A stretch of DNA of 20,859 bases from Chrysomallon squamiferum (Eukaryota > Mollusca > Gastropoda > Neomphalida > Peltospiridae), in the NCBI GenBank assembly GCA_012295275.1, contig CM022678.1, forward strand, positions 17,976,278 through 17,997,136. Direction: 5' to 3'. Positions 1 to 11,339 of this stretch are shown here, piece after piece. Below the pieces are notes generated by a model that was not told where the DNA came from, searched no databases, and saw only the letters and a list, made by a program, of their open reading frames with translations. Numbering within the stretch: position 1 is the stretch's first letter; the number at the start of each line of letters is the position of its first letter. The translations under genes were made by a program, and so were the position numbers.

Positions 1-663
1 CTTCCAGACGGACGCGGCTCAGAGGGACAGACAGTACTACGTGGAATCCTGTGCAGAAGCTGACCCCGTCGTCAAACCGTACTACGGCAACTATGGGAGC
101 CCCGTGGGTGCCAACGTCGCGTCTGGTGCTCAGATGTACGGCGACGACAGCCAGAACTCGACCTCGGGAGAGGAAAACTCGGAAAGCAAAGACCTGCAGA
201 CAGAGTACAACTCTCCCGAACCGGGGTACAACTCGTCTGGAAACGAGTACCACGCTCAAAGGGCGGACACGTCTGCCCAGTACACGTGCCTGCAGCCTGC
301 CCAGCCGTCGTACGACTACCCACCGCCACCAGCACTACAACCACCACCGCCACAACAGATGCCGTCGTATTCGGGCTTCAACCGACAGAACGCCCCACCC
401 GTTTCGACGACGACGTACCCGAAAATGTATCAGATGCCGTACGGCACGTCGGAGCAAGCGACGTACTACCCGAGAGAGAATCAGTCCCCGCAGGCAATTC
501 CGTCCCTCGAAATGACGACGTCTACGCCGACGTCTCACATAGGTCGTCAGACGTCCCCCCAGGGCTACCTCCACGAGAAGGTGTGCGTGTTTCTGTGTAA
601 CAGGGAGCTGTGGGTGAAGTTCCATAGCCACACCACAGAAATGATCATTACAAAGCAAGGAAG
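1..663 (+). CDS. Tbr: T-brain exon 1 (3' part): N-terminal low-complexity region and start of T-box
   Basis: The frame is open from base 2, with no start codon needed inside the window, so the exon continues upstream. Residues 1-193 are rich in Tyr, Ser, Pro and Gln, with acidic/Ser stretches ([15 protein letters not shown]) and two PPPP runs at 320-331 and 341-352. This is typical of the disordered activation region in T-box factors and is not expected to align well between phyla. The T-box begins near 581 ([11 protein letters not shown]). The exon ends after two bases of an Arg codon at the donor AG|GTCAGT (664). The missing base comes from exon 2 and restores KQGR-RMFP. The exon is much richer in G+C and CpG than the surrounding DNA. 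Confidence 0.93.
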
Positions 664-704
664 GTCAGTGCGAATATTACTATTACATTTTTTTACCAGT
701 TACC

Positions 705-788
<84 letters not shown>

Positions 789-1438
789 CAGACAGATATA
801 AATTTGAGTAAATATGAATAATTATATCTATCTATCTATCCATTCATCATTGCGTCCATCAGTTCATCTATCTATCTATCTGTTTAAAACTAAAAATAAT
901 GTCGGTATTTCATCTTAAAGACTAATAAAAATCAAAAGGAAAATGGATGGATACATGAATGAACGAACGAATGGATATGTCTATCTATCTATCTATTTAT
1001 CTATCTGTCTATCTATTTATATTCATTGTAAATAACTGTTTTATTTTATTTGCTTTAAATTTACATTTCAAAGAGAGTGGGCTAAAAGCATATATAAAAT
1101 TTTCAAACAAATACAGTTACAAATAATCATTTTAGACACCGCATTTTTTTTGGGGGGGGGCGGGCGCTGATGTCGAAAATATTGCTTTTTAATAATCAAA
1201 ATAAAAATAGTCATCACTAAGTTGAATCAACGCACACATGCTAAATTTCGTTCAATAATTGTGGTAAGTACGTATACTCTATTTAAATTTAGTTTTATTA
1301 TATATATTAAAAACCTTAGCGCTTCCATTACATTCTGCTTAATAAAATTCTTATATTTTTTCTTAATTATTTAAACTTCTATTGAATAAATAGGAAAAAT
1401 GAAATATGATAAAAACAGATTATAAAGAAATAATAATA

Positions 1439-1482
<44 letters not shown>

Positions 1483-1888
1483 TAATAGCAAAATAAAACG
1501 AATACGAATAAATTATTTTCAGCAATGTTTATTTAATTTTATTACTGTATTTTACACACTTTCGGATATAATATATATATATAAAAGAAATAAAGAAACT
1601 GAAAACGATGAAATGAATCACAGAATTAACGAATAAATAAATAAACGAATAAATAAATCATTAAATGAATGAATAAATAAATAAACGAATAAATAAATCA
1701 TTAAATGAATGAATAAATAAACGAATAAATGAATACTGAATGAACGAATAAAAGCATAAAATCGAATTTCATTTTTATAAAAAAAAATTTGCGTGATGTA
1801 AAAATTAATTCATAGTTTTATTTTAAACCTTGACAGCATAAAACATTAAAGGAAACAAAAACTCTACTTCAGATTAATATTTAAAAAA

Positions 1889-1942
<54 letters not shown>

Positions 1943-2060
1943 AATAAATAAATAAATAAAAGATTACTTTTGGAAATATATATCTTTTGTACTTCAAATT
2001 TTCTATTTTGCTTCATTTATTGGTATTTTTTTTTTTTTTTTTTTTTTTTTGGTAATTTGT

Positions 2061-2127
<67 letters not shown>

Positions 2128-3069
2128 TTAAAATAACAGTAGTAAAATTATATGTAAATAACAGTACATTTAATCAGTTTTATTTTAAATTATATTAATA
2201 AATGCTGTTATTTAAATATGTCAACTGTATTATAATATTAAAAGCTAATGAAATAACAAGATCTTAGTAACAAAAACTTATTAAAATAAAGTTTTTATTA
2301 TATTTTTTAATGTTAAATTGTAAATAACGGACGTCGTTAAGCAGATGTTGAACATTTTAATTTTGTAAAAAATAATATTATTCCTAAAAAAATTTAATGT
2401 ACTTAAATATTTATTTATATTTTATAGAACGTTTCTGTCATACATTTTTAATAATTTATCAGTGTTTATAAACACAAATATGTCTTTAAATTCTCTTTTT
2501 CAAATAAAGGTTAACATTTTACATTTAAAAAAATTAATATACATATATATATATATATATATATCTGCACAATTTTAAACTAAATGTCTTTACATAGTAT
2601 TTGTCTTCCGAAAAACGTATTCTTTAGTTTAGTTTATTATTATTATTAATTAATCACTTTCAAGTTTTGTTTAAACGTAATTCTGACTGTGAAAAATATG
2701 GTATGCTGTCAAGAAAAATAAAAACGAAGAAAAAGTTATTTTTAAGTTTTATAAGCTGTGAGATTTGCGGTTGCCGTCTGCTTAGATGTTTCATATAGTT
2801 TCACTTCCTACTTTTAATAGGCAGATTAAATTAAAATTTCACAAGTTACATTGGTAGCCGACAGCTGAAAAAAACAACGACAAAGAAACCAAAAACAGCT
2901 GCTTTTGAATGGACAAACTATTTATAAAGTGAAAATAGAAGCAGCTCTGAAAATAAATATTTACGCACCTAATCTATTTGTATATACATGTATGTTATTT
3001 TACTGAGAGAGATAGAGAAAACAAAAACAACAAAAACAACAACAACAATAACTGTATATAACAGTAACA

Positions 3070-3104
<35 letters not shown>

Positions 3105-3208
3105 GGAGAAGAAAATGATGATGATGATGATGAAGACATAGAAATATAAATAAAATAAAATAAAATAAATAAATAAATAACAGAAATTGAAGACAGAACG
3201 ATCAGAAC

Positions 3209-3243
<35 letters not shown>

Positions 3244-3909
3244 AACAGAAAACCTGAGTGAACAAAAAGACCGTGATTAATAATTGGAAATTATTATCAT
3301 CACATAAACTACTATCTATACAAACATCTCCTTTTATTTAAATTCTCAAACGATAATTGAAAAATAAAAGAGCAAAACAATGAACATCATTGCAACTATT
3401 ACGACAGTAATTATTTGCAAAACAACCTATTAAATTTACCAACACCAATATACTAATGGTAGTTTTCATTTTCTTAGTGGTCTGTTGTTTTAGCAATCTG
3501 CGGTATATTTGATTTCTTTTCGGTACTTCACTGTACGGCACTTATCCGCCTGATTGACAATTTAGGGTCATTTAAAACGTGCTACTTCTTCTGTGCATAG
3601 GTGGTTTGTTTACTTAGTATAAAATGCGGAGCGTTTTTAGTCAATAGTTTTGTTTATTTTAGGGTGTTAGATTCAAACGATTTCGTTATTGTGTTAAAGT
3701 GCAGTATAAGTGTTAGTACCGTTGTATATGTAATAATTTTACTTTTATGTTTGTTTGTTTGTTTATTTGTTTATTTATTTATTTATTAACAGTGTAGTTA
3801 AATGAAATTCAGATAATAAAAATCCTCAAATAAAAACTAAGACAAATGAAAATTGAAATAAGATAGACACAAATTTATTATTATCTGCATTAATGTAAAT
3901 CTACCACAT

Positions 3910-3944
<35 letters not shown>

Positions 3945-4547
3945 TGTATTCAAACTGATGCAACTGAAAATATCGATAAATAAAATTAAGATAATAAAAT
4001 TCTTCAAATAAAAAATAAAAGTAAATAAAAATTGAGACATGACACACACACACAAACACACATAATAACAATAGTAGCAACAACAGCATTAATTAACAAC
4101 AACAACAATAAGTAATAATAATAATAATAATAATAATAATAGTTATAGTAAAAATAATAATAATAATATCAACAACGACAACAACTGCAATAACAATAAC
4201 ACTAGTAGTAGTTGTAGTAGTAGTAGTAGTAATAGTAATTTCGTAAATTTAGTAAGACGATTAATATTCAAGAATCATTATTTCCTGCCTTCAAATGTAA
4301 AACCAGGCGAATTTAGTCACATAACAGCTTTGATTTATTACAGCTATGACGATAACATTATTTATAAGTTATATTTTATTCTATATTTTATTCTTGTTGA
4401 TGAGCAAATTATTTTTTAATTAGAATGCTAAAACTGACTAAAGGAATACAGCCCAAAACAAACTGTAACTGAACGGAACTTTATTTACACTGAGAAAATA
4501 GTGTGCACAATTTAATATAACAAGACGGTAGATTTACAGTAATGTAC

Positions 4548-4623
<76 letters not shown>

Positions 4624-5876
4624 TAATAATAATAATAATAAAGAAACAAAGAAAGAAAGAAACATATAAATAAATAAATAAATAAACTAAATAAATAATT
4701 TTAAATGCTGCGAGAGTATATAACATTTTTAAATAAGAAACAAAACAAACAAATAAAACAAAACAAGAAGAAAATAACAACAAAAAGAATTTCAAAAGAA
4801 AAAAAAAACACAAATCACCAACAATAAAATAAATGAAAGAAAAGAAAAAATTAAAATCCTCTGCGACAAAGCTTAGTTTTTCAATAGTTTGTTTTATTTA
4901 TTTTATTTAGTAACATACAATGCAATACAATAACATAACATAATATAATATAATATAAATATAATATAATATAATATAATATAATATAATATAATATAAT
5001 GTAGTATATCATAACATAACATAACATAACATAACATAATATAATATAATATAATATTATAACACAGTGCAATATAATGTAATATATAACAGTATAATAT
5101 AACAGATAGTTGAGATTTTCAATATTACATTAATCAAATGCATTAAAAAGAATAATAATTCTATTCCGCTATATTTTAATTCTGAATATAATACTAAAGA
5201 TCAAAAAGATAAAATACATATTATATACTTAGGGACTGATTCCTAAATATTTTAAAATAATATTTGTAAAATAATTCTGAAACTTTCATTTTATTAAAAT
5301 CACTAGATGATTTCATGAAGAAAAAGACGTGGTTTTTCTATTTTCGTTATTTTCCTGAGCTGTAGCTATGACTGCACTTTGTAACGTTTTTGATTCAGTT
5401 ACAACCTTTCTACGTCATTACTATCTCAAACCAGGTTAACTTAATAAAAAATTGACCTAATATGGTAATTCTTGCAAAGCACGTATGCATCAAACGCATC
5501 TATACGTAGAGACTTCTAGTAACGTCTGCGTGGAAAAAATTCTAAAACTTTCCAGAATCTATAACAAATTAAATAAATTAAAAAGAAAAGAATTAACTGC
5601 ATTTCAATATTTTAATTACAGACAAATATTAAAAGGATATATACATATATAATATTATATACATTATTCAATATTACATATGTATATATCCTTTATATAC
5701 ATACATATATTATATTATATTATATTATATTATATTATATTATATTATATTATATTATATTATATTATATTATATTATATTATATTATATTATATTATGT
5801 ATTTGTTATTAGTGGCTAACTATAAAATCCTTTTAAAATGATTTAAATAAATGTAATTATTTTTAGTCATTTAAAG

Positions 5877-5910
<34 letters not shown>

Positions 5911-6478
5911 TAAGGATGGTTTTGCAAAGACTTATCAATGATCAAATAATGTTTCTGTATTTAATTTTAAAAAGTTAAGTTTATTTAAATAAATCAATGT
6001 TGAAGGCAATACACAGAACGTATTTTAAAATTTAATGTTAATGTTTATCTACGCTTGAACCAGGTTGAGTCATGAATTTCGAAGTTCATTTTCTGAGGTT
6101 AACAAACTCTTTAATATTTCATCTCCTTGCACGAGCTAATCTGGTCATTCGCTCGCGTGTACACTGTCTGACATTTCATTCACACACATGCATACACACC
6201 GAAAGTAACGAATGAATGGTCGAACGAATATACATACGTACATACGTACATACATGCATATATATATATATATATATATATGCACTTGCGCGTACGAGAA
6301 CACACAACATGCACACATACTTTAACGTAACAAAATTGGCCAACGTCGTAACAAAATTATCTTTAAAACAGCTACCATCTCTAAATGTTATGAATTTCAT
6401 TCATTTTCACTTTTATTATTATTATTAGTAGTATTGTTGTTGTTGTAGATTTTATTTCTCATCTATTAATAGAAAGAA

Positions 6479-6572
<94 letters not shown>

Positions 6573-7613
6573 TTATTTATTTATATTTATATTTATATGG
6601 TATCCGCTCTTTTTGTTAGAAATATACGGTAATTAAATGTAGCATTTTTAGCTGTTGTTATTGTTCGTTCTTAATTATACAATGGATTTATGTTAGATTG
6701 TAGATGATATAAGTTTTACTGGATATTATCCTTACAAACGAAAGACGGATGAAAAGCAAGACACTCTAAAAGAAATCACTTAATTAATATCCTCTTGAAC
6801 AGTTTGAACTGAAGTAAGCTCTTTACTAAAAGTAGAGAAAGCAGTCTACGACATAACATGATGTCTAGATATAAAAATAATATATATATAGGAAGATGGT
6901 GGATTTACAGTAATATACATAAGTACGAAAATATATTCAATATCAGCCTGAGCTGTTTTACAGTTAAATAATTTATATATATATATATATATATATATTT
7001 TATTTATTTTTTACTAGAGGTAACGATTTATTTCATTCTTAAAAAAAATATATACTTATAAATGGAACTTATCTCCGTTATCATAGTTGTACAAAATATA
7101 ATTAATAATATCTAAGGTTAAACTCTAAAAATGATCACATTTGTATTTTTTATTGTTTTACATTTGTAAATAATTATTATTTACAACAGAAAAGAAAAAC
7201 AACAATAGTAATAATAATAATAATAACAGCATCAATCTACCTGCGTGTGTGCGTGTATACGCATAATTAATTCATTTCTTTCTTTCTTATTTATTTTAAT
7301 AACTTAAACAAGAAAAAATATGCATTATTAATTTCATTTATATTTTATATTTTCCTGTGTTGTATATATATTCCTAGTAAATTATGAAGCTATATAATTT
7401 TTAAATTCTTAATTGATTGAATGCTTGTGTTTGGTGATATATGTATGTGTATAATTACTTGTCGCTTTATTCATTTGTTTATTTAGTTACTTATTTTTCT
7501 GTTTATTTATTTGTTTATTTACTGACAATTTTAATCCCTTATTTGTCGGTTTATTTATTTGTTTATTTAGTTATTTATTTAATCCCTTATTTTTCTGCTT
7601 ATCTGTTTATTTG

Positions 7614-7651
<38 letters not shown>

Positions 7652-8041
7652 ATTTTAGTTATTTAATCAACTATTTTTTTATTTAGGAGAATGTTTCCCA
7701 CCCTACAGTTTAGTTTGACGGGACTGGATCCACAGAAACAATACAACGTGTTTGTAGATATGATTCTAGTTGATGCCAATCACTGGAAATTCCAAAGTGG
7801 CCGCTGGGTGGCGTGCGGTCAGGCCGAACAACTTCCTGCAAGTAAGTAACCTCCCTTTGTACCTTTTGTGCGTAATTATAAAATTACTAATTAATTTTTT
7901 TTTTTTTTTTTTTTTATTTTTTTTTATCAGTAACTGTCATGACTTGCTTTCAATAAAATTAAAGGTAAATATTAACTTTTTACCTCCAAAGATATTTCTT
8001 ACGAGAAATTTCATTAATTAAATTCACCTTTACAAAGGTAG

Positions 8042-8127
<86 letters not shown>

Positions 8128-8138
8128 ACGTTATCAAA

Positions 8139-8178
<40 letters not shown>

Positions 8179-8180
8179 TA

Positions 8181-8213
<33 letters not shown>

Positions 8214-9132
8214 TAGTTACGCGTTATTGTTATTATTATTTAGTTACGCGTAAGTCAAAATTTTCCCTTAGAAACAATTTTTGAATTTGTATTTAACTTC
8301 GGAACTGGAGGAAAAATAAAGCAAAAACATTGAAAAAATAAATGAAAGAAAAAAAAGAAAGAAAAGAAATAACAAAATTAAACAATAAATAAAACAAATA
8401 AAATATAATAAAATTACATCCAGCTCTCGCAAAGAAAGAAAACACAAAAATGTATCTAAATTATTTTTATATGTATTATTTATTAAATGAATGTTGAATA
8501 AATAAAATAAAATAAATAAATAAATAAATAAATAAATAAAACCCCTCCACGGAACAGTTGTCAGCCGGTAACGAAGGAATCTTTTGATACAGATCAAAAG
8601 AAAATTTCACAATGATGTTTATAATACCTTTAACATTTAACCAAGTTTTCTTCGCGGAACCAAACGAAATACGTCTGCGCCCCGGCTGTTTTCGTTTATT
8701 ACGCGTCTCCGTATGACTGCCGTGTTGTTTACACTCGGCGATTCAAAATTACGGATTTCGAAAAGAAACGAACAAAGGATGACAATAAATGATCAGTAAT
8801 TATTGGCGTCGACAATTGGTAGGCGCATGTTGACATGGTGCCCGGGTCCAGGCTTTTGTGTGTGTCTGTTACGCGCCTTATTCGAAGCGCGGACTGTCAC
8901 CAGCTGCTTTGTTGGCGGCAATTAGCACCCGCTTGGCTCGCGCTTCATTTCGCAATTAAGTAGCAAGATTTTTTTTTCTGATTTTTTTTTTTTTTTTGTT
9001 GCCGTGTTGTCAAACAAAATGCGGGCGACTTACATAATTTCTTCATGTAGTATATTAACATCCAGGTTCTGTTAAAAAGATAAATGTTTAGGGTTGTTGT
9101 TGTTCTTTTTTTTTTTTTTTTTTTTTTTCTTT

Positions 9133-9181
<49 letters not shown>

Positions 9182-9432
9182 TTTTGTTTTGTATTTCATT
9201 TTTGTTTTAATTATTATATTATCTTTCTTTTTTTCTTTTGTTCTCCCCTTTCTTCTTCTTCTTCTTCTTATCCATTATGATAATGATTATAATGATAATG
9301 ATTATGATTATTATTATTACTATTATTACTATGTTATAACCATCTTTCACTGCTACCGCGTCTACTGCTACCACTACTACGACATCTGCCACTTATAATA
9401 ACAATAACAAAATTTATAATAATAATAACAAA

Positions 9433-9473
<41 letters not shown>

Positions 9474-9541
9474 TGATGATGATGATGATAATAATAGTAA
9501 TAATAAAATTATTCATATTAATAATAATAATAATAATAAAT

Positions 9542-9625
<84 letters not shown>

Positions 9626-10933
9626 TGTGTGTGTGTGTGTTACTCGGTATACACAGACGGGCCACGGTTCACGAACTTTCACGTATATCTCTATTACTGG
9701 CAGAGTTGTAATGGCTATTTTTCAAATTATCTTTCTCCTTTGTCCACGAGCATAATGGCTCCAAAGATAATTAGCCATGTGATTGCGAAAGAAAAGTAGC
9801 AACCCGTTCTGGATATAGATTTGTGACTTCATTAAAACCACATTTAATATCGCCCGTTGTACAGCCATTGTTTTCGTATTAAGGTGAAATGACCATTATT
9901 AAGTCAGTGAAATAACGAAAAATGTGTATTACGTGAACAAGATTGGCAATTAAAAGTACGAGTTGTCTTTCCTTAGATACGTATTCGGCAAGACTGATAA
10001 AAAATAAAATGCTTTGATAGTGACGTCATAGTGACGTCATAGACAAAAATTAATAATAAGAAGAAGAAGAAGAAGAAGAAGAAGAACAACAACAACAACA
10101 ACAAGGATTTAAAATAATAATAATAATATTATTATTATAAATTTTATAACAGTATTATTATTATTATTATTAATATTTTCCTTTTATAACAATACACCAA
10201 AATATTTTCGTACGTTTGATTGGACGCTACAGAACTCAGCCATTGTTTCCTAAATCGATGTTCTTCACATTAACTGGATAATATATTCAGAGTTTTCATC
10301 TTTCTCTTTCCAGCTGGGCGTGTCTATCTGCACCCTGATTCGCCAAACAGAGGGGCACACTGGATGAAGCAGGACATCGTGTTCGGAAAACTTAAATTGA
10401 CGAACAACAAAAACACAGACTCGGGTCACGTAAGTGCAAAATAAATAAATAAATAAATTAATTAATTAATTAATAATAAAAAAACAACAACAACAATAAC
10501 AATAATAATAACAGTAATAATAAATAATAAACATAGCAACATTAATAATAACATAATAATGATAATAACAATAATGATAATAATATTAACAACAACAATG
10601 ATAATAATAACTATAACAATAGCAATAACAATAATAATAACAATAGTAGTCATAACAATAATAATAACAGTAATAATAATAATAAATAATTATTACCACA
10701 GCAGCACTACTACTACTGTTTCTATGGCAACTATATTATTACGATCACTATCAATTATACTACATATATTGCTATCCTAATACTAATAGTAGAACTACAA
10801 CTACTCTTACTGTTACGATTATCGTAACTTCTGCTACAACTATTCTACTACTATACACTATTATCACTAAAAGAACAACTACTGCTACTACAATAACAAC
10901 AACTACTACTACTACTGCTACTACTACTTCTAC

Positions 10934-10982
<49 letters not shown>

Positions 10983-11302
10983 TCAGGTCGTGCTAAACAG
11001 TATGCATAAATATCAGCCGCGACTTCACGTCATAGAAGTTGGATCGTGTTCCCAGGGCGACCAGAAAAATCTACTCACACACAGCTTCACTGAGACACAG
11101 TTCATTGCAGTCACAGCGTATCAAAACACGGATGTAGGTGTAATCTATTTATAGTAACAACAGCCATTTGTATATTGTGGATTATTTTTCCATTTGTTTT
11201 TATTATTTATCTTTTTTTGATTTATATATCTAAAAAAAAAAAAATAATATTAAAAAATTGTTTTCTTTTCTGTAATTATTTTTGTTCTCTTGTTTTTTTC
11301 TT

Positions 11303-11339
<37 letters not shown>

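Larger units (their letters stand above)
664..7686 (+). other. T-brain intron 1 (phase 2, about 7.0 kb)
   Basis: Donor GTCAGT at 664, acceptor TTATTTAG at 7679-7686. The intron is very AT-rich and packed with micro- and minisatellites, listed separately. Less repetitive stretches are about 2570-2960 (two CAGCTG E-boxes at roughly 2869 and 2897), 5100-5630, 5940-6180 (with an AP-1-like TGAGTCA at 6066-6072) and 6600-6960. No open frame in these islands resembles a known protein. The short frames that exist are translated repeats. No RNA gene was recognised. Confidence 0.9.
7842..10313 (+). other. T-brain intron 2 (phase 1, about 2.5 kb)
   Basis: Donor GTAAGT, acceptor TTTCCAG. It begins with poly-T and (CT)n/(AT)n/(TAA)n tracts (7893-8215). 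A plain AT-rich stretch follows, with (TAAA)n at 8508-8540. Next comes a non-repetitive, CpG-containing island (8640-8965), then poly-T, (TAA)n and (GA)n blocks. A second non-repetitive island (9640-10045) ends in two perfect CRE palindromes, followed by (GAA)n, (CAA)n and (TAA)n up to the exon 3 flank. No coding sequence is seen. Confidence 0.9.

Noticed and set aside
664-811. Open frame continuing from exon 1 into the (CT)n tract
   Set aside because: The T-box continuity KQGR-RMFP requires splicing at 663; the readthrough is Ser-Leu repeats from the microsatellite.
4925-5062. CRISPR-like or satellite array
   Set aside because: Period-5 microsatellite in an animal intron; there are no unique spacers.
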